In this document: positions 35,276 through 46,500 of the stretch, one piece after another
Layout: each line of letters starts with the position of its first letter
How positions within the stretch are numbered: the stretch's first letter is position 1
DNA from: Ligustrum vulgare
Lineage: Eukaryota; Streptophyta; Magnoliopsida; Lamiales; Oleaceae
NCBI GenBank assembly: GCA_963555705.1
Contig: OY743181.1
Span: 24,246,513 to 24,310,512 of the forward strand
Direction: 5' to 3'
DNA: 64,000 nt
The notes under the pieces: model-generated
What the model was told of the DNA's origin: nothing
What the model saw: only the letters and a program-made list of their open reading frames with translations
Databases searched by the model: none
Translations under genes and position numbers: made by a program

Positions 35276-36278
35276 GAAGAGATAGATTTACTAATAGAAA
35301 ATTTTGACCAATTAGATACAAATGATTTAAACGAATACAAAATTTTAATGAACACTGGAGGGGCACTTAATCCAGTCCCAATGGGAACTTTTGGAGCTAA
35401 ACAGAATTACCAGATCCACATGAAAGTTATGTACCTTTATATGGCAAACCATAGAAACAATTTTATGATAGAATTAAACAAAAACAACCACCAAGAGGAA
35501 ATAAGTACAGTGATAGATTTGTACCAGATAATGATTACAATAAACCCATAAACCATGGAGGACAAAATTAGATTTGGATTGTAAGATAGATATTAAGAAA
35601 GTCTTATTAGCTTGGGCAGAATCAATGATATTATTCTTTTTACATAACAAATATGATACATGGGAAAGTACTGAAAGAAGAATAGACTACCTAGTTGCAT
35701 CCTTTGAAGGAAATGTTAGTAACTGGCGGGAAGGAATTAATAAAGATACTAAAGCATTAATAAGAAGAAATGTTCAAACTGAAATAATAAAATCAGAAAA
35801 AGAAGGCATAGAAAGATTAGTAGGATATATAGGAGATCAATTCCTAGGAGAAAATTGGATAAATAATATTGAAAGAGAATCAATAAGAGAAAAAGATGAT
35901 GCTAGAGTCAAACTAATAAATCTAACAATTTGCGATATGGGCAAAATCAAAGAATATATTTGTGAATTTAAAAAATACTACTATACCCAATTTTACAGTA
36001 ATGAAAATCAGAAAGTATACCAAGATATGTACTATAATAAATTACCAGGTTCATGGAAAGTATATTTTAAGATAGAATTTAAAAAATATTACAGAGAAAA
36101 TATTGGAATACCAAGAACATTAGGATCAAGAATAAAATTCATATTTGAAAGATTATCATATATATGTCAACAAAGGCAATTATTGAAAAAATCAGGAAAA
36201 TTAACCAAAAATTGTTGTGAAGATATGGAAACACCTACACAATGGGGATGTCATACTGAAAGAAAAAATAACATTTGA
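35276..36278 (+). pseudogene. Capsid-like region of pararetrovirus 1
   Basis: From about 35400 the frame-shifted pieces lead into an open 234-codon stretch (35574-36278). It has LVASFEGNVSNWREGI, YIGDQFLGENW, KIKEYICEFKKYYYTQF and NKLPGSWKVYFKIEFKKYY, a pattern typical of caulimovirid capsid cores. The C-terminus has Cys/His residues (NCCEDMETPTQWGCH) where a nucleic-acid-binding zinc motif would be expected, but the canonical CX2CX4HX4C spacing is not seen. An N-terminal frame change near 35550 and a stop at 36276-36278 break it. Confidence 0.6.
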
Positions 36279-36489
36279 CAACAATAAGTATAAGAAAATA
36301 AAAAAATTATTATTAGATTTAAAAATTGGTAGATGGGAAATTTTTGATAGAATATGGAGAAGAGAAATACTATAAAATAGAAAAAGCAATAGATGTTAGA
36401 ATAATCCAAGGAATACATAAATTCTATTCACAAAAAACACAGTTACAGAATTATTAACAAAAATTAATAAAAAACGTAGTGAAAAGATT

Positions 36490-37205
36490 TAATATGCTTA
36501 TTTGGCAGGAGTACAAATAATATTCAAATCTCTATTTCGAGAAGGGATAGATTCACCATTAACAGTAAGTTTACATAATGGAAGTATACTAAATTTAAGA
36601 GATAGTCATTTAGGAATGGTAAAAGGAAATCTCGCATATAAAAAATTAATATTTACATGCTATCCAAAATATTGTGTATCATTAACAGATAAAAACATTA
36701 ATGAAGTATTATGATTACATTTTAAATTACACAGAAATGATATAATGGAACCAGGAGATAAAATCATGACTATTGAATATAGAGCCTTATATACATTTAC
36801 TAATTCAAACTATGGAAATATTTATTCTAAAAAACCATTTATAGAAATCCATAAATAGTGTAAGGATTTTAGTAAAATCATAAAACCAGAAAAACAAATA
36901 ACCTTAATGCCAGAAAACTATGAACTTAATATAACCAGGAATAAACCTGAAATTATAGAATTAATAGAAGAAGATTATCCTGATAATAAAATAAAATTTG
37001 AAAATGAAAGAATAATTAGAAGATCACGAAGCATTAGTCTACCTAATAGGAGACATTTAGAAGGAACTAGTAATACAAAAGAAATAAAAGTTCATAGAAA
37101 TGCTGGAAACATGAAAATAGAAGGAGAATATTTTAATGGAAAAGAAAATATAAAAGGACCAAATATATTAATAGATACAGGAGCTAGTAAGTGTCCACAT
37201 AGCTG
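36490..37205 (+). pseudogene. Movement protein and first retropepsin-like domain of pararetrovirus 1
   Basis: The plus strand reads DSPLTVSLHNGSILNLRDS, then GNLAYKKLIFTCYPKYCVSL. This resembles the 30K-superfamily movement protein of caulimovirids, which acts at plasmodesmata. After stops near 36714 and 36856, an ORF from 36907 runs through a basic/Ser region into NILIDTGASKC, an aspartic-protease active-site motif. A frame change near 37190 breaks the domain. Its remaining half, with an LLGMSFLNG flap/hhLG-type motif, lies at 37200-37485. Confidence 0.6.
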
Positions 37206-37485
37206 CGAATAAAAATAAAGGGTTAATAGCCCATAAAACCGAACCATATAGATACATTAATTTTGATGGACATGAACATACTAGTGAATTTGAAGTTAAA
37301 GTACTAATAAAAATTAGAGGAATCAGCCTTTTAGTACCATGTTATATAGATAACAGTATGGATATAAGACCTCATATATTATTAGGAATGAGTTTCCTAA
37401 ATGGATTGGAAGATTATAGTATAAAAAGAGAAGGATTGTATATAACTCAAGATGGAAAAACAATATTATGTAAAAAATGGGATGA

Positions 37486-39389
37486 ATAATCAAATAAACT
37501 TTCCATTAGCTGTTTATATACAAATTACCATTGTTGAAACAAATATAACGACTTGTGCATTAATTGATACATGAAGTGATATATCAATATTCAAGAATTT
37601 TCTAATAAAATCATGGAATGCTACAAATAAAATAAAAATAACTGGAATAACAGGAGAAACTACCCAAATAATAAATAGTGCTGATAAAATCGATATAATA
37701 CTTGGAAGTAAACAAATTTTTATAAATAAAGTTTATAATTATGACAACCTAGAATGTGATATATTATTAGGAAATGACTTTATACAACAACTTCAATATT
37801 ATAAACAAAACAATTATATGATAATGTTATAAACACCTTGTGCACATTTGTTAAAAATACCAAGAGAATTTCGACCTTATAGAGTTCAGCCAGCCCAACG
37901 TGGTGATAAATGGGACAAAACACCAATTATACAAAATAAAATAAAAAATAACAGAATTTTATGCAAAAGGGTTTTAAAAACAGAAATAGAAATTAGTATG
38001 GAAAGAATCATTGAACAATTAGAAAAAAAAATTATGGAGAAAATCCATTATCATTTTGGAAGCCATATCACCCTAGAGCTAAAATAGAATTAACGGAAAA
38101 TGTTATCATAAGAATCAGACCAATGATGTATACCATACCAGATACAGAGGAATTTAAGACCCAAATTAAAGAATTACTTGATCAAAAACTTATCAGACCT
38201 AGTAATGGACCCCATAGTAGTCCAACATTAATGGTTATGAAACATTCTGAACAGGTTAGAGAAAAAGCGAGAATAGTAATAAATTATAAAGAATTAAATA
38301 AATATACCAAAATTGATGGATACTTTTTACCAAACAAAGAAGTACTAATAAACCTTGTAAAAGGAAAACAATATTATTCCAAATTTGATTGCAAATCAGG
38401 ATTTTACAAAGTCAAGATGGAAGAAGATAGCATATAATATACAGCATTCAGTACGCCTCAAGGTAAGTACGAATGGATGGTTATGCATTTTGGATTGAAA
38501 AATGCACCATAAATATACCAAAGAAAAATGGATAACATATTTAGAAAATTTAATGAATTTTTAATTGTTTATATTGATGATATATTAATATATTCTAATG
38601 ATAAAAAAGAACACAGAAATCATTTAATAAAATTTATAAATGAATGCAAAAAGGAATGAATTGTTCTTTCAAAAAACAAAGCTATAATAGAAAAATAAGA
38701 AATTAATTTTCTTGAATTATCAATAGATAAAAAAAGAATAAAACTACAAACTCACATATCTAAAAAGATAATAAACTTTCCAGATAAATTAGAATCAAAA
38801 GAACAAATGCAAAAATTTTTAGGATATTTAAATTATGCAGAAGGTTTTATTGAAAATCTTTCAAAAAAAAGACATAAAACTCAAGTTTTACTCAGAAAAA
38901 TGAATACTAAAAGATTGAGTGGTGAACATACAAAAATTGTTAAATCACTTAAAGAAGAATGCAAAAATTTACCAAAACTAATATTATCAGATGAAAAAGA
39001 TAATATGATTGTAAATACTGATGCCTTAGATAAATTTTGGGCAGCAATACTGAAAACAGATTTAAATGAAATTTGCAGATATTTCAGTGAAACATTCAAC
39101 CAAGCAGAAATAAATTATAACACTCATGAAAAAGAATTATTAGCAATTATAAGAGGAATAAAAAAGTTTTCATTATTCTTATTATCTAAAAAATTCATTG
39201 TTGAAACTGATAACTCTTAAGTTGCAGGATTAATCAAAAATAAGTTGCCACCAGAACCTCAATATAGGAGATTGCACAGATGGCAAGCTTATTTGGCATT
39301 TTACAACTTTGATATAATCCATATTAAGGGCATCAATAACTATCTTGCAGATTTTTTAAGTAGGAATATTGAATTTACAGATGGATAAT
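37486..39389 (+). pseudogene. Pol of pararetrovirus 1: protease, RT, RNase H
   Basis: A second retropepsin-like domain starts near 37500 (CALIDT followed by a TGA where Gly is expected, later CDILLGNDFIQQL). RT follows: KARIVINYKELNKYTK, YYSKFDCKSGFYKVKME, and LIVYIDDILIYSND with an intact YIDD box at about 38568-38582. RNase H lies at about 39010-39360 (NTDALDKFWAAIL, NYNTHEKELLAI, ETDNS). Stops at many sites, for example 38435, 38510, 38658, 38696 and 39218, fall where Gln or Trp codons are expected in relatives. This pattern suggests CAA/CAG-to-TAA/TAG and TGG-to-TGA/TAG change. Confidence 0.75.
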
Positions 39390-40560
39390 ATAAAAAAATC
39401 CCTGATAGAGGCCAAGGAGCGAGTCAAGTTCTTATTTGAAGAAGCTGAAGATATAAAGATGGGAATCGAACAACTTAGAGAAACTCTCCAAGAGAACTTT
39501 AAGCAACTGATGGAAATCTCAACTTTTCATTACAATTATACTAAAGAATTGTGCGACAATATAATTGAGATTGAATCTTAGTTTGAATCGTTGAATACCA
39601 AATAGGTTTTACCAACAATACAAACAGGTACAATACAACCAGGTACATCATATGGAAGCAGTGGTGGACCATTGATCAAAAGAGATGAAAGTCCAAAGAA
39701 TGTTATTATAAATGAACCCAGTCCAAGGAAATTGACAATCAATACCAGAGATGAACATACAAAAGTTATAAAAATCTATGCTGAGGAGGAAGATGACTCT
39801 CCTTCTTTACCAAGAGAAGACGAATACAGACAAACTGTCGAATCATTTATGAACTCCAGGAAAATGACTGTTACTACATTTCTTTAGGAGATCACGTTTA
39901 CCTACGATTAATTGTTACCCAAGGAGGAGATCCAGTTATGAGAAAAATGGCAGCTGATTATGGATTTTTGGATCTTATTTACCCAGGCAAAGATTTAAAA
40001 GAAATTGACAAATTTGACAATTTATTAAAAGGTGAAATATCAAAATTTTCTCAAGGAAAATCTATTTACTTAAAATTTTACTAAATCAGCCCTGAAATTG
40101 ATGGAAGGATGTATTATCCTGCTGAACACATCATTACAATCGGATATGTTGCAAGAAATTTTCAAATTGAAGTTGGAAAAAATACCAAACCAGTACCAGA
40201 TCATGGTTTAGATCCAGAAGAATTTTGGGAATTAAGGTTCTTTACAATATTGCCAAAATTTTGTATGATAACAAATTCAAATGCATATGTCAATACGAAG
40301 GATGGACCCTTGTTACAAATGGAGGACATGAAAAATCAACCATTCTGAAGGATTACATCAACAAATTTGATATTCATCAAATCCAAGGAAGCTTTTTGAC
40401 CCTACAAGAAGCGTGTATAGCTAGGAATTGCCCTACATGCCAAAAAAGATGATGGACAGCTGGAATCAACAAAGAAGATGCTGACAATGAAGATAAGATG
40501 GAATCTAATTTTGACAACAAGCCAAGACAACACCATGTGATCGCTTTAGAAAAGTAGATA
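39369..40560 (+). pseudogene. Downstream ORF of pararetrovirus 1
   Basis: This begins with a 70-codon coiled-coil stretch (39369-39581) and a Ser/Pro/acidic region (39672-39887). Then, across frame changes, it has a folded-looking domain with MRKMAADYGFLDLIYPGKDL, IITIGYVARNFQIEVGKN and DPEEFWELRFFTILPKFC. A Cys pair CIARNCPTCQKR follows near 40420. Its position after RNase H and before the promoter is that of the transactivator/inclusion-body gene in several genera, but I do not see that protein's signature, so no function is assigned. Confidence 0.4.
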
Positions 40561-40599
40561 GGATAAAAGGACAGGTGTCCTTTGTAGTGTGATGTAAAT

Positions 40600-40720
40600 T
40601 TTTCAATTATTTGTATAACGTGTGCCATGATGTAAGAACTCAATAATTGAGCCTCATGTAAGTATTATAAATAGAGGTATAAGGGTTAGGAGAAAGCGGA
40701 GTTAGTTGATGGAGCACTCA
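40600..40720 (+). promoter_or_regulatory. Pararetroviral promoter
   Basis: TATTATAAATAGAGG near 40664-40678 is a strong plant TATA box. It is preceded by 'gccatgatgtaag' (TGATG/as-1-like, near 40627) and followed by a purine-rich leader start. It sits downstream of the last ORF, the usual place in Caulimoviridae. Confidence 0.65.
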
Positions 40721-42275
40721 ATTTGTGAGAAAACCAAACAAATTCTCTGTCTTCAAAATTCTCAATATGTGTACCAAAATTCTCATATCCAGAAATATTT
40801 TTCATTAAGTTGTTATATAGTGAAGGAATGGCTAGTTACCCGTGAAGGCAAGAGGTCGTTGAAAGGTGTGATAGTAGAAACCTGCAAACCTGAAGGTCAC
40901 TAACAAAAGAAGGAAGATACAAATTTACAAAGAAACGGAAAAGAGGTTAGTATTCTTAATAAATCTGTCTTGTGGAATTAGGTGGAAGAAGAATTTTTTG
41001 AAAAAATTATCATTGGAAAGCATAGAATTATTAAATTTAATTATCAAAACAATCCATACAAAGATGAATATCATAGCATAATCAAACCTTTGTTCATGCA
41101 TAAATAATTTACTTGACCTAATAATGAAATAAAAAAGTTATACCATGTTTATATGCCATGTTTATTAGCTGTTTATCCTAAATTTAAAGAATTATTTGGA
41201 ATAGATTTTACTAAGTCAATCATTTATTTTTGGCTTGATATCGATAATACTGAAATAAATAATGAATTGTATTTAGAATACGTATTTAGTAGTGATAATG
41301 ATTATGATCCCGTAATAGATTATGATAGCGATGTAAGAGATGAATCATTCTTTACCAACTTTTGAAAAAAATTTGACATCATGAATAAATTATATTATGA
41401 AAAAACCTAGATCTAAAAGAGGAACATATAAAGTTGGATATAAAAATGAAATTAATAAAGTAGGATATCAAGAACAACTTTATACATCACAAGAAGTACT
41501 TAAAAGTTTTAAAAATAATATGATGGAAAACTTTGCTATAAGGACTATAAGATCTATAGTAGTACAAGATGTTCAAAACATAATTGATAAATTAGAAAAA
41601 AATATATATATAATAATTCAAAATATAACATGCCATTTGAACCAAGTATAGATATCATGATTGATATTGATATTATCAATTCTCAAACATTAATTGAATT
41701 TGAAAAACTACTTGAAACCTTATAACAAAATTCCAGGATATACTATTAAATGATTAAACAAATTTTAGAAAAAGTATTAAAAAAATGGATAGAATTGTAT
41801 CTCGCTTAAGAAATATGGATGAATCATCTGAAGAATATTACATACTCTTATAAAATTATGATCAACTTATGATAGATTATTCTAATATTGTAGATCAAAA
41901 ATGGATTTATACAAAACAATTCAGAATAATAACAAAGATAGATGCATGAATTAACTATTAACGGAGAAATTGAAATTATTGAAATAAGAATGGTTGAAAT
42001 AATTTATCTTATTAAAAATGATAAAATAAATCGGGAGAATATTATAGAAATTCAAGAAAAAATAGATCTATTAAAAAATAGGCTACAAATATAAAACAAT
42101 GAATTGCAATATGAAATTAACCGAAAATAGAAGGACTAATCCCATAAAACTTAATAAAATGATAAAATTGTCAAAAACTATTTACAATTTTGGCTTTATT
42201 AGGCTATATGTACACCTATCTATACAACTATCTGTACGAATAGCATGATCCAAAATCTAAAATAATCAAAAAGAA
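40721..42275 (+). other. Sequence after the promoter: leader plus unidentified ORF remnants
   Basis: About 1.5 kb follows the promoter. This is longer than a usual leader and contains broken open pieces: one around 40990-41365 (FKELFGIDFTKSIIYFWLDI, then an Asp-rich tail) and one at 41397-41651. Base composition matches pararetrovirus 1. It could be an extra viral gene, or a piece of a second, rearranged viral copy joined here. No second primer site is seen. Confidence 0.4.
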
Positions 42276-42285
42276 GATAACTTAC

Positions 42286-43180
42286 ATTTTTTCTTGAGGA
42301 ATGGGAACGAATTCACGGGCACAGTTAGTCCTCTCCTTGGACTTTGTAGTATAGTTGAACCTTTCAAAAACTACAAGACAAACAAAGTTAATAAAGTTAA
42401 AACCAAGTATTAAGGACGGAAAAAAATGGGAAATGAACTTACTTAGAGTTTGAAAGATAATGCCGATGGTTATTTTCTCGACCGAGTCATCCTTAACATA
42501 CTGCCAAGCACTGGATACCCAGAACCAACAAATATTCCACTCTATAATGGAATCTGGAAGACCCTTTATTAGGTTTCTTCTGCTTAGGGAAAGCATGGGC
42601 ATAATAGAAGTTAGAGTCCTTCCCATATAGTTTAAAACTATATAGGGAGTGGAATTCTTCTACACTAAGCTTAGCAAAACTTAGCTCATCCTTGAGCAAT
42701 ATCATCCCTACTAAGGTCCTCCACCCATTGGAAGTTAACTGAAATGGAGTTATTCTCCAAGATTGGAAAAATCTCCTAATTACTGAGGAGAACGGCAACC
42801 TAAGCCCGAACTCCAACATGTCCTGATTCACTGTGACATTGCCTACAGTGGGTCATAAGCCCTATCCTTGAAGAGAGGAACTGCCAGCTTGATTTCCTCA
42901 AGTATCTTAATTTTTTTCCTCTATTTTTTTTTAAAATCCCCTTCTTTTACCGTTGTTTCATAGTTTTTAGCCTCCCACTTCAGCTCAATCCAGACGTTAA
43001 CAAACATTTCCCTACCCTCTTTGTCAACACTGACCTATACTCTTTACAACCCTCACGTGAGGCTATAGTGACCTTCTCACCAGAGGGGTTCAGTGCAATC
43101 AAAGGAAAAACCTTTAGGATTTTCGTAGAGCGCTCCCTAGATCCTTCACCTATATCGCCTCTCTCACTCATGTTTTCCAA
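42286..43180 (-). pseudogene. Antisense Tat gene, N-terminal exons
   Basis: The minus strand starts with MSERGDIGEGSRERSTK. After stops it reads LEFGLRLPFSSVIRRFFQSW and TPFQLTSNGWRTLVGMILL, the 'putative gypsy type transposon' domain (PF04195-like). Then come LYSFKLYGKDSNFYYAHAF and, after a frame change, WNICWFWVSSAWQYVKDD. A good intron follows (GTAAGT donor near 42440, TTGTCTTGTAG acceptor near 42370), then an exon ending at a second GTAAGT donor at 42285. The next exon is found 8.3 kb away at 33940, beyond the provirus. Same family as the antisense gene at 8342-11013, different copy. Confidence 0.65.
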
Positions 43181-43343
43181 AATCTAAAACACCTAATTCA
43201 CTTCACAAAGCTTTGACAAAATCCTCAACATAACCTCCACAACAAAATCGAACAAAATCAGCATAGAAAACTGCCAAGATCGACAAAAGAATTTTCAAAA
43301 AAGGAAGAAGAAAGGACTTGTAGTGACTATACCTTAAGGAAGC

Positions 43344-43591
43344 TGATAAAATTAGAGTAAATGAATAATATTTCTATATATTTCAATAATCAATACTATA
43401 CAAGCAACTATATAAATAGAGGTTGAGCTATTTTAGGAATACAATTATATACAAGGTCATGATCCCATAATTTTCTCCTATCACCAGCCATAATATCAAT
43501 CACATATCAAGGTATCTTTTCTTTCCTTCAATAAATTATACACCCATTAATGGATGCAATAATGGGATCAATCACGGGATTTATTCCAACA
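43344..43591 (-). mobile_element. 3' LTR of copia element
   Basis: The minus strand begins TGTTGGAATAAATCC and ends at TG (plus) 43344. A TATATAAATAG box lies near 43410-43421 (plus reading). It is 27 bp shorter than the partner because that copy carries extra CTAGCAAGCCATT units. Confidence 0.9.
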
Positions 43592-43599
43592 TTCCCCCA

Positions 43600-46500
43600 C
43601 AAGTTGGCGAGTGAATATCATGAAATCCCAACCCGTTACTTAATTTTTGGAATTGTTTACTTCCCAAAGGCTTGGTGAAGATATCTGCAAGTTGAGAATG
43701 TGACGGAACATATGAAGTTGAAATTACCTCAGCTTGTAGTTTATCCCTAACAATGTGACAATCAATCTCTATATGTTTAGTTCGCTCATGGAAGATTGAA
43801 TTTCTGGCAATGTGGAGTGCTACTTGATTATCACAAAATAAAGTTGTCGGCTGTTTTTGTAGGACCTTGAGGTCTTGTAAAATGTATCATATCCATGTGA
43901 TCTCCAAACATGTCATGGCCATAGCTCGATATTCTGCTTCTACAGAAGAACGAGCCACGTTTACTTGTTTCTTGGACTTCCAAGAAATTAAAGAATTTCC
44001 TAAGAATATGCAGTATCCCGAAATAGAACTCCGAGCTATTGTGCAACCTTCCCAATCCGAATTGAGATCGGTAGAGGAAGGAAAGAATAATCCTTGACCA
44101 GGATTTCCTTTAATAAATCTTAAGACCCTTAAAGCTGCTTCTCAATGTGGTTTTCGTGGATTTTGCATAAATTGACTTAGGATTTGCACAAAGTATATCA
44201 CATCAGGTCTTGTCATTGTAAGGTAAATCAATTTCCCAACCAGGCTCCTGTATTTGGTAGGATCATGTAGTAAATCGCCATCATCAGAATTTAACTTCAA
44301 ATGTTCCTCCACTGGGAATGAATTAGGACGAGATCCAAGTAATCCCATGTCCTTCAAAATATCCAATGCATATTTCCTTTTGGAAATAAAAATTCCTTTT
44401 CAGGATCGAGAGACTTCAATGCCAAGAAAATATTTTAAATCACCAAGATCTTTGATACGAAATTGTTGAAGGAGAAATTCTTTGAGGGATTTAATTTCTT
44501 TTCATTATTTCCCGTCAAAATTATGTCGTCAACATAAATGAGTACCACAGTAAATGAGCTCCCATTGGATTTGGAAAATAAGGAACAATTAGCCTTTGAT
44601 TGATCAAAACCTGCCTTCTGAATAGCATTAGAGAATTTTACAAACCAATTACGAGAGGCTTGTTTGAAACCATACAAGGATTTATTGAGCCTACGTACTA
44701 TATTCTCCCCCTGTCGGTGAGGGCCAAGTGGAACCTCCATATATACCACCTCATCTAGATCACCATGGAGAAAAGTATTTTGAACATCCATTTGGTGAAG
44801 GAACCAATTACGGGAAGCGGCAATGGCTAAGAGGCATCGTACAGTCGTGAGTTTGGAAGTGGGAGAGAATGTTACCAAATAATCAACTCCTTCAATCTGT
44901 GTATAACCTTTAGCAACAAGGCAAGCTTTGTACAGTTCGATTGAATCATCAGAATTGTATTTGATCTTGTCGACCCATTTGCAACCAATAGGTCGACGTC
45001 TTGGAGGTAATGAAACAAGTTGCCAAGTATTGTTATGAATGAGAACATCCAACTCAGCCTGCATAGCCTCTTTCCATTTTGGATCAAGAATTTCCTGAGA
45101 ATAGTTAGTGGGTTCACGGAGACCAGATATACTTAAAAGGAAAGAAAAATGAGAAGGGGAAATGAGTGCATATGATAAATAATTAGAGAGAGGGTTCCTT
45201 ATACCTCGAGGAAGATCTAATAACAGAGTTGAGAATTGGTGGGGTTCGGTGTGAGCGAAGTGCATAGAATAATTAGCATGCCAAGTCGGTTGTGTAAGGA
45301 GTCGACTAGAATGTCAGGTTGTGGGAGTGGGGTTCGGTTCGGTTCAGGTGACTCAATATTTGGTGTTAAAGTATGTGAGATGGATGAGGCAGGTGGCTCT
45401 GTGATTTGGGAGGTTGACAGAGTCGCATTGGAAGGATCAGTGGTGAGTGGGGGGGGTTAGGTTCTATAATAGTTGGGTCGGTGTTTAAGGGATAGAAATG
45501 AGGATGGCTTGGATTAGGTAATGGTGGAATGTTAGGTGGAATGTTATGTTTGAAAGGAAAGATGTTTTCATGGAATTTAACATCTTGACCAACAAAAAAA
45601 TTCTTAGTTGTTAAGTAGAACAATTTGTTACCTTTTTTTATCAGTAGGGTATCCAGTGAAAATACAACGGTTAGCACGTGGTTCAAATTTGGTTATAGGT
45701 TGAACTATAGTTTCATAAAATAGGCATCCAAAAGCACGAAGTTGATTATATGATGGTGGCTAATGGTATAAGCGTTCGAATGGTGTAAGGTGGGAGAGAA
45801 GGGGTGTTGGCAAGCGATTAATTAAATATACAAAAGTCAATACACATTCACCCCAAAAAGTAATAGGCACATTAGATTGAAAAAGTAGGGCGCGAGCAAC
45901 CTGTAAAATGTGACGATGCTTGCGTTCTACAACTCCATTTTGTTGTGGAGTGTAAACAAAAGAACGTTGAAACTCAATCCCTTTGGTGGAAAAAAAAAAA
46001 GAAAAATAAATAAATTCCTTGCCATTATTGCTCCGAATGATTTTTGTTTGCCAGTTGAATTGAGTCTGAATAAAAATATAAAAAGACTTGAGTAATATAG
46101 GGGCATCTTATTTGTTTTTCATAAGAAATACCCATATGCAACAAGTGAAATCATCAACAATTGTTAGAAAATAACAGCGCCTGAATGTGTATGATGCTTA
46201 TGTGGTCCCCAAATGTCACAATGAATTAATTGAAATGGTAAAATAGAAGAAGTAGTACTAGATGGGAAAGGGAAGCGGATTTGCTTAGCTAGTAGATAAA
46301 TGTCGCAACTATTCTCAAAAGACACATTAAAAGAGGAAATGGACTTAGATATTAGACGAAGACATGCTGGAGACGGGTGGTCAAGCCAGTGATGCCAAGT
46401 GGGGTCGACGATATTGGTGTGACATGAGGTAGATGATTTTGAAACCGTTGACATGAAATAGAAACCTCCACTCTGCTTACCCCAGCCAATCATCTTCCCC

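Larger units (their letters stand above)
34000..42275 (+). mobile_element. Decayed pararetrovirus 1 (cavemo/solendovirus-like order)
   Basis: A primer site (34158) is followed by an unknown small ORF, a capsid-like region, a movement protein, two aspartic-protease-like domains, RT and RNase H, a further ORF and a promoter near 40667. Capsid ahead of movement protein ahead of protease-RT is the order of cavemo- and solendoviruses rather than of badna- or tungroviruses, as I recall those genomes. It is extremely A-rich on the coding strand and broken by many stops and frame changes. The outer borders are approximate. No functional product is expected. Confidence 0.75.

Noticed and set aside
35276..41700. 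Badnavirus/tungrovirus assignment for pararetrovirus 1
   Set aside because: In those genera the movement protein precedes the capsid. Here the capsid-like region comes first, which fits cavemo/solendovirus order better, though the assignment stays provisional.
42282..42831. Minus-strand frames taken as a separate membrane protein
   Set aside because: The hydrophobic part near 42370-42440 is an intron read through. The flanking parts are exons of the Tat antisense gene.
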